DNA of 64,000 bases, taken from assembly GCA_040290295.1 (NCBI GenBank), contig PSMW01000004.1, positions 114,511 through 178,510 of the forward strand. The letters run 5' to 3'. This stretch comes from CAADGV01 sp040290295. GTDB taxonomy: Bacteria > Bacteroidota > Ignavibacteria > UBA10030 > UBA6906. The position numbers were made by a program, and so were the translations under genes. The notes beneath the pieces are model-generated. The model worked only from the letters and a program-made list of their open reading frames with translations, was not told the origin of the DNA and did not search any database. Position 1 is the stretch's first letter. Every line of letters starts with the position of its first letter. This document shows, piece after piece, positions 25,340-33,811 of this stretch.

Positions 25340-26556
25340 TGACTATTCGCTGGATGCGCCGCTTGGATCGAATTCTGGGTGTTCCGCTCTGTTGGATGGT
25401 CGGCTGCTTCAACGTTCTCGCCAGACGACGTCCTGTTCCATGCCCGCCGGCGCCTCGATCCATTCTCGTCATCAAGTTTTTCGGCATGGGCAGCGTCTTG
25501 CTGGCGATGCCTTTCCTCTCCGCGTTGCGCACAGCGTATCCGCAAGCGCGCATCAGCTTCCTCACGTTTGCATCCAATCATGAGTTGCTCGAGCGGCTTC
25601 CCGTTTCGATGCATCGGTGGAGTGTTCGCACAAATTCCCTTCGAAACTTCGTGCGCGACACACTTCTCGTCCTTCGCTTGTTTTGTCGCGAACGCATCGA
25701 TATGGTGTTCGATATCGAGTTCTTCTCCAAATACTCGACGCTCCTTGCTGCTCTCAGCGGAGCGAAGGTTCGCGTAGGATACGCGCTGCCTACATTTTGG
25801 CGCAAAGCGAATCTCACTCATCCCGTTCTTCTCGAGCGCCGTCGGCACGTCGTGAGCGTTTTTCTCAACCAACTCGCATCGGTAGGAATGAACGTACCCC
25901 ATACGCCAACCCTGCCTCGTCTTTACGCCACGCCTAACGAGATGATCTCGCTGGAAAAAAAACTCGGGTTGCAAACAAACGGCCGCGAGCTTCTCGCTCT
26001 GAACATCAATGCAGGAGCCACGTCGCTTGAACGCCGCTGGTCACCCGATCGCTTCGTCGCACTTGCGATACGCCTCCTCGAAGAATATCCGCACATTCAT
26101 TTCTTCTTCACAGGAAGTGCAGATGAACGATGCTATGTGCAAGCTGCGCTCGACAGTCACGCAACACTGCGTAAGCATGCCGTGAATTGTGCTGGCATCC
26201 TCACGTTGGGGGAATTGCTCGCCCTCCTGCAACGCAGCAAGGTGTTCATTACGAACGATAGTGGACCTATGCATATCGCTGCCGCCGTCGGCGTACCTAT
26301 CGTTGCTCTCTTCGGACCGGAATCACCAGAGTTCTACGGTCCATGGGGCGATGCGCGCGTACTGTACAAACCGCCTGCTTGTAGCCCATGCCTGAATATG
26401 TACAACGCGAAACTCTTTCGATGTCCCTATGAGGAAGCGAGATGCATGCGACAAATCGATGTCGAGGATGTTTTCCAGGAGGTCCGCCAACTCATCGACC
26501 GGCCGCCGGTTGCCGATCATAAGGTGCCATGCAAGCTCGTCGGATCCTCTCGTTGA
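25339..26556 (+). CDS. Glycosyltransferase family 9 (heptosyltransferase-like)
   Basis: 405 residues from the ATG at 25339, which overlaps the stop of the methyltransferase (TGATG). GT9 features: ILVIKFFGMGSVLLAMPFL near the N-terminus, DMVFDIEFFSKYSTLLAAL, NINAGATSLERRWSPDRFV, and the C-terminal nucleotide-sugar motif FITNDSGPMHIAAAVGVPIV followed by ALFGPESPEFYGPWG. A Cys-containing tail (CSPCLNMYNAKLFRCPYEE) resembles other GT9 proteins. GT9 enzymes add heptose or related sugars from ADP- or UDP-donors to lipid A core. The N-terminal 20 residues contain a hydrophobic run that could associate with the membrane. The sugar and acceptor are unknown. Confidence 0.9.
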   Translation: MTIRWMRRLDRILGVPLCWMVGCFNVLARRRPVPCPPAPRSILVIKFFGMGSVLLAMPFLSALRTAYPQARISFLTFASNHELLERLPVSMHRWSVRTNSLRNFVRDTLLVLRLFCRERIDMVFDIEFFSKYSTLLAALSGAKVRVGYALPTFWRKANLTHPVLLERRRHVVSVFLNQLASVGMNVPHTPTLPRLYATPNEMISLEKKLGLQTNGRELLALNINAGATSLERRWSPDRFVALAIRLLEEYPHIHFFFTGSADERCYVQAALDSHATLRKHAVNCAGILTLGELLALLQRSKVFITNDSGPMHIAAAVGVPIVALFGPESPEFYGPWGDARVLYKPPACSPCLNMYNAKLFRCPYEEARCMRQIDVEDVFQEVRQLIDRPPVADHKVPCKLVGSSR

Positions 26557-27755
26557 TCGTCATTGTTTTCGCGGGATCGTTCGTCGTTGTGCGTGGAATT
26601 GTTCCGGCCGTGACTGTCATCCAGACCGATTTCCCGAACTACTACACCGCCGGTGTTATCGCACGGACAGGCAGCAGCGCAGAACGGTTGTACGATGATG
26701 CCTGGTTTCAGCAGAAGATGTACGATCAAGGAATCTCACAGCAAGGAAAGTTTTCCCCCTTCCCTCCTGCGACTGCCGTGTTGTTCGTTCCCCTTTCTTT
26801 GCTTCAGCCTCTTGATGCTTTACGCGTATTGACAGCGTTGAATGCATTGTTTCTCGCTGGATCGATTGTGCTCTTCTCGCGACTCTTTTGCATCCCACTC
26901 TCCGAATCGACGGCGCTTATCCTTCTTTCAGGGTGGGGATTAGTAAATGGTTTTCGGTTCGGTCAGCTCTACATCGCTCTTTCGTTCTGCATGCTTGCGG
27001 CACTCTATGCTCAACGACAGGGTTTGCAAGCAGCATCCGGCGTGGCTATCGGCTCGCTGCTTCCGATCAAATATTTTTCACTCGTCCTGCTCCTCGATGC
27101 GACGCTGAAGCAGCGGTGGCGTACCGTCTTTTGGGCAATGCTTGTCAGCGGAGCGATCGTCGCGACCAGCATTGCCGTCTTGGGATGGGAACCCCACCAC
27201 CAATGGCTAATGAGTGTTCTGGGCGATCACTTACAGGGGAACCTCTCGCAACAAGACCCGTACGCCTCAACCTTCCAATCGCTGCACTCACTCCTTCGGA
27301 GGATGTTCGTATTCGATGCAGCGCGCAATCCGCAACCTCTCGTTCACTCGGCGATGCTATACAGCCTCCTGTTGTACACGATCATACTCATATGCATTGT
27401 TCCGGGTGTGGTAGCAACTGTTCGGCTTCTCCGTCGTGACGCGGCTACGGAAACAACGCTCGCCGTCCTCTGCACATTGGCACTTCTTCTTGCTCCGGCA
27501 ACGGCAACGTACCACTTTGTCTTACTCTGGTTGCCTGTAGGAATTCTGCTTCGCCATTACGTAGATAACGGTGAACGTATGCTCACTCTGCTCACCCTCT
27601 GCGTCTTTGCAGCGATCGGATTTTTGCCATACAGTTGGTTCGACCGCTTCGATGGACGAGGCATTGTCACAATAGCGGCGTATCCTCGCCTTCTGCTTCT
27701 GGCTGTCCTCTACTTGCTCTCGGTTCGGGCAGCGCATACACCACGATTGAACTGA
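26529..27755 (+). CDS. GT-C-like membrane protein (DUF2029/GT87-type)
   Basis: 408 residues, multi-spanning. The first helix (RILSLIVIVFAGSFVVV) is followed by an extracytoplasmic loop with TDFPNYYTAGVIARTGSSAE and LYDDAWFQQKMYDQ. A DFxxYY-type motif after the first helix is typical of polyprenyl-phosphate-sugar-using GT-C enzymes of the DUF2029/GT87 kind. At least nine further hydrophobic helices follow (e.g. ALILLSGWGLVNGF). It overlaps the GT9 gene by 28 nt, so it is co-translated, and AAGGTG is present just before the ATG. Likely an integral membrane glycosyltransferase adding a sugar or mannose-type residue on the periplasmic side; acceptor unknown. Confidence 0.75.
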   Translation: MQARRILSLIVIVFAGSFVVVRGIVPAVTVIQTDFPNYYTAGVIARTGSSAERLYDDAWFQQKMYDQGISQQGKFSPFPPATAVLFVPLSLLQPLDALRVLTALNALFLAGSIVLFSRLFCIPLSESTALILLSGWGLVNGFRFGQLYIALSFCMLAALYAQRQGLQAASGVAIGSLLPIKYFSLVLLLDATLKQRWRTVFWAMLVSGAIVATSIAVLGWEPHHQWLMSVLGDHLQGNLSQQDPYASTFQSLHSLLRRMFVFDAARNPQPLVHSAMLYSLLLYTIILICIVPGVVATVRLLRRDAATETTLAVLCTLALLLAPATATYHFVLLWLPVGILLRHYVDNGERMLTLLTLCVFAAIGFLPYSWFDRFDGRGIVTIAAYPRLLLLAVLYLLSVRAAHTPRLN

Positions 27756-27805
27756 AAACCGATTTTGGGCGTTAGACACATTGCATATATTGGTTGCACG
27801 ATGCT

Positions 27806-29083
27806 ATGCCATTCTCTCATGAAGTAGGAATTGTCGTGTTTCGAATCGTCATTTCAACACTTTTGTTGAGCATCCAGCTTCTTCTGTATTTGCGAGCCAA
27901 GAAGTGGCTCAGCCAGACCCTTCCCGACAAACACTGGGTGCATCGTATGGTCGCGGGACTCTTCATGGTGATGAATCTCGCGTTTCTGTATGTGGCGATC
28001 GTCCGACCACGACCAAACGAGTTGTCCCCGTTGTTCATGTATCTGGCAGCCTATCCATTTTTTCTCTGGCATGCTACGACGCTCTTCATCGGTATCGTGG
28101 TAGTTTTGGGTTTGTTGATACGACTCCCGTTCGCTTTGACGAGCTGGATGTTGAAGATGATTCGACCGGTGCAGGAACATCTGCATCGGCTCAAAGCAAC
28201 GACTCGCTTTCAGGAATTCGACAACGGGCGACGTACGTTTCTTCGGCGCAGCATGTATGGACTGACTGCGGTGTCGTTGGGCGGTAGCGCCTACGGCATG
28301 TTCGTGGGTAAGAAGGAACACGAGATTACGGAGGCAATCTTTCCTCTTCGCAACTTGTATCCGTCGTTGCACGGCTTTACGATTGCTCTCATCAGCGACA
28401 TCCATTCGAGCTTCAATATGATGAAGGAAGATATGGAGGAGTATGTGCAGATCGTCAATGCTCTCGGATGCGATATGATCCTCGTGACAGGGGATTTCGT
28501 CAATAGCACGACCGAGGAAGTCTATCCCTTTGCAGAAGCATTTAGCAATTTGAAAGCGCCGTTTGGCATTTACGGTGTCATGGGGAATCATGATTTCTTC
28601 GCGCCGGAGCCTGAAGTGGTGGCGCGCGAAGTGGATGCTTGCGGCGTCCGACTCCTCCGCAACGATAAAACGCTCATTACAAAGAATGGCGGCTCCTTCT
28701 ACTTGCTGGGAGTGGATGATGTCGGCAATCCTCGACGCGCAGAAGAGAAGTTTTCCGTAGCGCTCAGCAATGCAACGCTCGAGGTTCCGAAAGTGTTGAT
28801 GGTGCACCGCCCCTACTTTCTCCAACAAGCAGCAGAGAAAGGCTTCGACCTCGTGCTCAGCGGACACACCCACGGGGGCCAAATCGTGCTGGCGAACTTC
28901 GGAAAGATCGTCATCGCCCCGGCATCGCTTGCCTCGCGGTACGTCTGGGGGAAATATAGCATCGGCAACACGCAGATGTACGTCAATCGTGGCATCGGCA
29001 CTGTCGGCTTGCCGATCAGACTGAATTGTCCGCCCGAAATCACGCGGATTACTCTCGTGCCGCAATCCATACCCGTGCCGTGA
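27806..29083 (+). CDS. Membrane-anchored metallophosphoesterase (YkuE-like)
   Basis: 425 residues from the ATG at 27806; a TTG at 27794 is an alternative. The N-terminal third has several membrane helices (VFRIVISTLLLSIQLLLYL; VAGLFMVMNLAFLYVAIV; FIGIVVVLGLLIRLPF). The C-terminal phosphoesterase domain has all metal motifs in order: LISDIHSSFN, ILVTGDFVN, VMGNHDFF, MVHRPYF and LSGHTHGGQI. This is the YkuE/YaeI group, which acts on lipid or nucleotide phosphates at the membrane. It follows the GT-C gene by 50 bp and precedes the third radical SAM gene, so it may remove a lipid-linked phosphate in the same pathway. Confidence 0.88.
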   Translation: MPFSHEVGIVVFRIVISTLLLSIQLLLYLRAKKWLSQTLPDKHWVHRMVAGLFMVMNLAFLYVAIVRPRPNELSPLFMYLAAYPFFLWHATTLFIGIVVVLGLLIRLPFALTSWMLKMIRPVQEHLHRLKATTRFQEFDNGRRTFLRRSMYGLTAVSLGGSAYGMFVGKKEHEITEAIFPLRNLYPSLHGFTIALISDIHSSFNMMKEDMEEYVQIVNALGCDMILVTGDFVNSTTEEVYPFAEAFSNLKAPFGIYGVMGNHDFFAPEPEVVAREVDACGVRLLRNDKTLITKNGGSFYLLGVDDVGNPRRAEEKFSVALSNATLEVPKVLMVHRPYFLQQAAEKGFDLVLSGHTHGGQIVLANFGKIVIAPASLASRYVWGKYSIGNTQMYVNRGIGTVGLPIRLNCPPEITRITLVPQSIPVP

Positions 29084-29126
29084 GCCGATCGCAGCAACAT
29101 CTTTTCAAGGGCGACTACGTCAACAT

Positions 29127-30596
29127 ATGATCCTCTTGATCAATCCACGAGCGACCAACTGGAAGGCTCGCATTCCACTCTCTGTTCTGTCGATCGGAGC
29201 ATCCCTTGAAGGCATTCATCCCTACCACATCCTCGATGGGAACCTCGATCCGCATCTCGTTGACTCCGTGCTCACAGCCGTTCGCCAGCAGCAGATAAAG
29301 TATGTGGGCATAACCGTTATGCCGGGACCTCAACTTGTGCAAGCGATCCATTTGACGAAGGCGATCAAGCGAGCGTCATCGCAAACGGTTGTCATCTGGG
29401 GAGGATACTTTCCAACACTTCATGCAGAAGTTGTTATTATTTCTGGCTACGTGGATTACGTCATCCGAGATCAAGGAGACTATGCATTTCGTGCACTGAT
29501 CGATGCACTCGAAACGAACTCACCTCTCGACAACATTAAAGGGCTTTCCTATAACGCCGCTTCACCGAAACACAACGAACCGCAGGGCATCATCGATCCC
29601 AACTCTCTTCCCTTACTTCCTTACCATCGAGTAGAGCTTCAGCGATATATCGGTCGAACATATCTGGGCACCCGGACAGTAAACTATCACTCGAGTGTCG
29701 GTTGCCCATTTCTGTGCGGCTTCTGCGCCGTTGCAGCATCCTACAAAGCACGGTGGCTCGGACTCGACGCAGCCCGCATCGTGAATGACCTCATTTGGTA
29801 CAAGAATCAGTTTGGAGTGAACGCCGTTGAGTTTCACGACAACAACTTCTTTACGTCCGAAAAGCGCACCTATGAATTTGCTGACCGCATCCGTGGACAG
29901 GGAATCGCTTGGTGGGGCGAGGCACGCCCCGATACCATGCTCCAATATGCTGATGCAACATGGAGATTGATGCAACAATCCGGATGCAAGATGATCTTCT
30001 TCGGAGCTGAATCCTCCTCTCAGTCGGTTCTCGACCTCATGAAGAAAGGTGGAACCCAAACACCTGACACTACACTGGAGCTTGTTACAAAGATGAAAGA
30101 AGTCGGTATCGTTCCCGAACTTTCCTTCGTGTTGGGGAATCCCACTGATAATCCAGAGAGAGATATCGAAGAGGATATCGCTTACATACGAAACGTCAAA
30201 CAGTTAAACCCAGACGCGGAAATTATCATCTACATCTACTCGCCTGTGTTTTTCGATGAAGCTGAACTTTTTCAATCGGCACGAGCCTATGGCTTTGCGT
30301 ATCCACGCCGACTCGATGACTGGCTGCTACCCGAATGGCAGTTGCACGATTTGAGGAAAAGGCCTGTTACGCCGTGGTTGTCGGATCGTGCGATTCGGAG
30401 AGTTAAGAACTTCGAGCGAGTGATACATGCAGCCTTCCCTACTCTTTCCGATCTCCACCTGACTCGTTTTCACCGAGCAACGCTTCGATTGTTCGGGAGA
30501 TGGCGATACAGCCTCTCGTTTTACAACGCACCATATGAAGTCGCGGCCGTACAACGCCTTTTTCGTTATCGCCATCCCGAGATAGAGGGGTTCTGA
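29127..30596 (+). CDS. B12-binding-type radical SAM protein (copy 3)
   Basis: 489 residues, more diverged than the other two. The N-terminal cobalamin-type domain is shorter at its start (MILLINPRATNWKAR; LSVLSIGASLEG). VVIWGGYFPTLHAEVVI and YVIRDQGDYAFRALIDAL are the usual B12-domain end. The radical SAM cluster is C193-x3-C197-x2-C200 (CPFLCGFC), then GVNAVEFHDNNFFTS, MIFFGAESSSQSVLDLMKK and LSFVLGNPTDNPERD. The C-terminal ~130 residues are Arg/aromatic-rich, as in the BchE/HpnP-like groups. Its stop overlaps the start of the methyltransferase gene (TGATG). Base composition here is more AT-rich than in the preceding genes, hinting at a separate origin. Confidence 0.85.
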   Translation: MILLINPRATNWKARIPLSVLSIGASLEGIHPYHILDGNLDPHLVDSVLTAVRQQQIKYVGITVMPGPQLVQAIHLTKAIKRASSQTVVIWGGYFPTLHAEVVIISGYVDYVIRDQGDYAFRALIDALETNSPLDNIKGLSYNAASPKHNEPQGIIDPNSLPLLPYHRVELQRYIGRTYLGTRTVNYHSSVGCPFLCGFCAVAASYKARWLGLDAARIVNDLIWYKNQFGVNAVEFHDNNFFTSEKRTYEFADRIRGQGIAWWGEARPDTMLQYADATWRLMQQSGCKMIFFGAESSSQSVLDLMKKGGTQTPDTTLELVTKMKEVGIVPELSFVLGNPTDNPERDIEEDIAYIRNVKQLNPDAEIIIYIYSPVFFDEAELFQSARAYGFAYPRRLDDWLLPEWQLHDLRKRPVTPWLSDRAIRRVKNFERVIHAAFPTLSDLHLTRFHRATLRLFGRWRYSLSFYNAPYEVAAVQRLFRYRHPEIEGF

Positions 30597-31378
30597 TGTC
30601 GAGGAGAACCGATACAATCCTCGATTATCAACTCGGACCAGCGAGGCGTTTCGCTCGGCGTCTTGTTACGAAAATTCTTTATAGAATATATCTTCGTAAG
30701 CGTTTAGTAACTACTCAGGATTTCAAGACTTATGGCATTTCCCTTCGAATTTTTCCTTCGGTATTCCATCCGCTCTTCTTCCGTTCGAGTATTTACTTTG
30801 CGGATGTACTCTTGCGATCGTTTGACTTTGCCAACAAGCGAATTTTAGATGTAGGGTGCGGCTCAGGCATTCTTTCTCTGCTTGCTGCAAAAATGGGAGC
30901 ATATGTTGTAGCGGTAGACCTCAACCCCGAAGCGGTGCGAAGTACTCGTGAGAATGCCGAACGGAACGATCTGTACGACCGCGTCGAGGTTCTCGTGTCG
31001 GATGTGTTTGAGAACGTACCGCGTGGCAATGTGTACGACTACATCATCACGAACCCTCCTTTCTTCCGAGCTAACCCGCGATCACTCGCCGATCTGGCGT
31101 GGAGGACAAATCCTCAGCAACCATTTCTCAAGAGAGTCGCTGAAGGCGCAAGGCTATTGTTGAAAGAGAACGGTGAAGTCGCGTGCCTTCTTTCTTCCGA
31201 TGGTGACGTCAGAGGAGAGATCGAAGAATTTGAGCGAGCAGGTTTTGTATCGAGGATTATCGAGACGAAACGCTTCTTGTTCGAAAGGCTGTATGTGTTC
31301 AGCTTCATGCTCGAACAACGAACGAGCGGCCCGCCGATGGGGCATGAAGCCTTCGGGGCAAAACAGCAATCAGCATAG
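30596..31378 (+). CDS. Class I methyltransferase with NPPF motif
   Basis: 260 residues. Motif I is ILDVGCGSGILSLLAAKMG, motif II VVAVDLNPEAV, and the catalytic-type motif is YIITNPPFFRANP, as in N-methyltransferases acting on glutamine, adenine or guanine. A strongly basic, hydrophobic N-terminal 60 residues (RRFARRLVTKILYRIYLRK) could contact membrane or nucleic acid. Its ATG overlaps the stop of the third radical SAM gene, so the pair is translated together and probably works in one pathway. More AT-rich than neighbours. An NPPF motif also occurs in rRNA/tRNA and protein-glutamine methyltransferases, so the substrate is open. Confidence 0.82.
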   Translation: MSRRTDTILDYQLGPARRFARRLVTKILYRIYLRKRLVTTQDFKTYGISLRIFPSVFHPLFFRSSIYFADVLLRSFDFANKRILDVGCGSGILSLLAAKMGAYVVAVDLNPEAVRSTRENAERNDLYDRVEVLVSDVFENVPRGNVYDYIITNPPFFRANPRSLADLAWRTNPQQPFLKRVAEGARLLLKENGEVACLLSSDGDVRGEIEEFERAGFVSRIIETKRFLFERLYVFSFMLEQRTSGPPMGHEAFGAKQQSA

Positions 31379-31439
31379 AGTCCGGTTGCGCCTCATCAGC
31401 GCTTTGTCTATATTTTTTCCAACTATTTTCCACAAATGC

Positions 31440-31850
31440 ATGACGTACACATCGCTTATCAAGAGAGCGGCTGCAGCACGCAAGCATTCGTATTCGCCTT
31501 ACTCCCACTTTCGCGTCGGAGCGGCGTTGTTGACGCAGTCGGGCAAGGTGTACACAGGATGCAATGTCGAGATCAGTTCGTACGCGCTGACGATTTGCGC
31601 GGAGCGTACCGCTCTGTTCAAAGCCATTTCTGAAGGGGAAAGAAAATTCTGTGCAATTGCGGTTGCGACCGATGAAGATGGGTTTACTTCGCCGTGTGGT
31701 GCATGCCGCCAGGTGATTATGGACCTTGCCGGCGATATTGACTTCTTGATGAGTAATCGCAACGGCGAGATTCGCGTGCTCAAGATGAGGGAGCTTTTCC
31801 CCTATCCTTTCGGCTCGAAGAATTTTCTCAAGAAAAAACAAAAACAATGA
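31440..31850 (+). CDS. cdd: Cytidine deaminase
   Basis: 136 residues from the ATG at 31440; the longer frame upstream overlaps the preceding methyltransferase gene and is not credible. Homotetrameric-type CDA: YSPYSHFRVGAALLTQSG, GCNVEISSYALTICAERTAL with the zinc Cys and catalytic Glu (CAE), and FTSPCGACRQVIMDL with two more zinc Cys (PCGxC). It deaminates cytidine and deoxycytidine to uridine forms. An alternative overlapping ATG at 31436 is out of frame. Its stop overlaps the start of tdk (ATGA). First gene of a nucleoside salvage operon. Confidence 0.95.
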   Translation: MTYTSLIKRAAAARKHSYSPYSHFRVGAALLTQSGKVYTGCNVEISSYALTICAERTALFKAISEGERKFCAIAVATDEDGFTSPCGACRQVIMDLAGDIDFLMSNRNGEIRVLKMRELFPYPFGSKNFLKKKQKQ

Positions 31851-32422
31851 GCGTCCCGACGATTCACGACTCGCCCAAAGGAACCGGATGGATCGAAGTC
31901 ATAGTCGGGTGCATGTTCAGCGGCAAGACCGAAGAACTGATACGCCGGCTACGACGCGCCGAGATAGCAAAACAGCGGGTTGCCATATTCAAACCCAAGA
32001 TCGACACACGCTACAGTTCCGATCACATCGTGTCGCACAGCGACGCGAAGCTCAGATCTATGGTAGTTTCTGATGCAAGAGAGATCGAACAACTTGCTCA
32101 GGATGCACAGGTTATCGGCATCGACGAAGGACAATTCTTCGATCTCACCCTTGTCGATGTTACGGAGCGGCTCGCCAATCATGGCAAGCGTGTGGTGATC
32201 GCGGGCCTCGATCAAGATTATCGCGGCAAGCCTTTCGAGCCGATGCCTCAATTGCTTGCCGTGGCAGAATACATCACCAAAACCCTTGCGATCTGTGTCG
32301 TCTGTGGCAATCCGGCCGATCGAACACAACGCACAACGCCATCGAAGGAGCGTGTGCTGGTGGGGGCAAAAGATTCCTACGAGGCACGCTGCCGCAGATG
32401 CTTCGAGCCACCATCCGACTAA
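31847..32422 (+). CDS. tdk: Thymidine kinase (type II)
   Basis: 191 residues. It phosphorylates thymidine with ATP. The P-loop is IVGCMFSGKTEELIRR, the Walker B/catalytic region VIGIDEGQFFD, followed by VVIAGLDQDYRGKPFEPMP (lasso region). A structural zinc site has CVVCGNPADRTQR and a later CRRC. Normal length for the type II family. Four-base overlap with cdd indicates coupling; nupC follows after 30 bp. Cytoplasmic, no signal. Confidence 0.95.
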   Translation: MSVPTIHDSPKGTGWIEVIVGCMFSGKTEELIRRLRRAEIAKQRVAIFKPKIDTRYSSDHIVSHSDAKLRSMVVSDAREIEQLAQDAQVIGIDEGQFFDLTLVDVTERLANHGKRVVIAGLDQDYRGKPFEPMPQLLAVAEYITKTLAICVVCGNPADRTQRTTPSKERVLVGAKDSYEARCRRCFEPPSD

Positions 32423-32452
32423 TCTTGTCAATAAAAAGGGAGAATCTTCCGT

Positions 32453-33811
32453 ATGACCATCATGTCATTCCTGAACGGCGTCTTCGGATTGGCCGTTCTC
32501 GTCGGCATAGCATATCTCGTTTCAAACAACAAGCGCCAAATCAATTGGCGACTCGTACTTTCAGGCTTTGCACTTCAACTCATTTTCGCGGTGCTCATCC
32601 TCAAAGGAACAGAGTTGTCTGTTTACTTCTCTCCCCTCGGTTGGCCCAAGATTTTTTTCGAGAAAATCAGTTACGCATTTGTTGTACTGCTGGGCTTTAC
32701 AACGGAAGGAGCGAAATTTGTTTTCGGGAATCTTGCCGTCAGTCCCGGCAATGAGGGCAACATGGGGTTCTTCTTCGCATTTCAAGTTTTGCCTACCATC
32801 ATCTTCTTTGCTTCGCTGATGTCGGTGTTGTACTACCTCGGCATCATGCAACGAGTTGTGCAGGTGATGGCGTGGATTATGGCGCGAGTAATGGGAACCA
32901 GCGGCTCGGAGTCACTCTCCAATAGCGCCAACATCTTCGTCGGTCAGACGGAAGCCCCGCTGATGATTCGCCCCTATATCAAAGGCATGACGCAATCGGA
33001 ACTTCTGACCATTATGGTTGGTGGAATGAGCACAATTGCGGGCGGTGTGATGGCAGCATACGTCCAAATGCTGGGCTATTCATACGCACAGGCGCACGGC
33101 ATCGATATCACGACTGGCCAGATGAAATTTGCAGTGCAGTTGCTTGGCGCAAGCATCATGGCGGCACCCGCCGGACTTGCCATAGCCAAGATCCTTTACC
33201 CCGAGACACAAGAATCGGAAACGAAGGGAACGGTTAAAGTGAAAGTCGAAAAGAACGCCTCCAATCTCATCGAAGCTGCCGCTGCCGGTGCTGCAGACGG
33301 GTTGCACCTGGCTCTCAACGTTGCCGCGATGCTCCTCGCATTCATCGCATTGATCGCTCTGGTCAATTACCTTCTCGGCGGCGTCGGTAACATGACCGGA
33401 TTGAATCCCGTGCTCCAGGAACGATTCAACCAACCTCTCTCGCTACAACTTCTCTTCGGGTTGTTGCTTCAGTTTCTTGCCGGTGCCATCGGCGTGCCGT
33501 GGCAAGAGGCCATGCAGGTTGGATCGCTCATCGGAACGAAAATTGTACTCAATGAATTTGTCGGATACCTTGACTTATCTACCATGATTTCAAGCGGTAA
33601 GCTTGTTTCAGAGAAAGCAATCATGATGGCAACGTTTGCGCTCTGTGGGTTTGCAAATTTTTCATCCATCGCAATCCAAATTGGAGGCATCAGTCCTCTT
33701 GCGCCCGAGAGGCGAAAGGACCTCGCCGCACTCGGACTGCGTGCAGTCCTCGGGGGCATGCTAGCAAATTTGATGACGGCAACGATCGCAGGAATGTTAT
33801 TCGGCTCATGA
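32453..33811 (+). CDS. nupC: Concentrative nucleoside transporter (CNT/NupC family)
   Basis: 452 residues with about eleven hydrophobic helices, inner membrane. CNT signatures: NIFVGQTEAPLMIRPYI (nucleoside binding), ELLTIMVGGMSTIAGGVM, GASIMAAPAGLAIAKIL, GVPWQEAMQVGSLIGTKIV and NEFVGYLDL, then ALCGFANFSSIAIQIGG (second substrate hairpin). CNTs import nucleosides with Na+ or H+. A GGGAG site lies nine bases before the ATG. It overlaps punA by four bases. A cytoplasmic insertion between helices (QESETKGTVKVKVEK) is charged. The setting with cdd, tdk and punA supports uptake and salvage of nucleosides. Confidence 0.94.
   Translation: MTIMSFLNGVFGLAVLVGIAYLVSNNKRQINWRLVLSGFALQLIFAVLILKGTELSVYFSPLGWPKIFFEKISYAFVVLLGFTTEGAKFVFGNLAVSPGNEGNMGFFFAFQVLPTIIFFASLMSVLYYLGIMQRVVQVMAWIMARVMGTSGSESLSNSANIFVGQTEAPLMIRPYIKGMTQSELLTIMVGGMSTIAGGVMAAYVQMLGYSYAQAHGIDITTGQMKFAVQLLGASIMAAPAGLAIAKILYPETQESETKGTVKVKVEKNASNLIEAAAAGAADGLHLALNVAAMLLAFIALIALVNYLLGGVGNMTGLNPVLQERFNQPLSLQLLFGLLLQFLAGAIGVPWQEAMQVGSLIGTKIVLNEFVGYLDLSTMISSGKLVSEKAIMMATFALCGFANFSSIAIQIGGISPLAPERRKDLAALGLRAVLGGMLANLMTATIAGMLFGS

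Noticed and set aside
27854..29065. 403-residue open frame on the minus strand opposite the metallophosphoesterase gene
   Set aside because: It is rich in Arg/His/Gln and has no domain pattern, while the plus strand encodes a full set of phosphoesterase motifs. It is a shadow frame.
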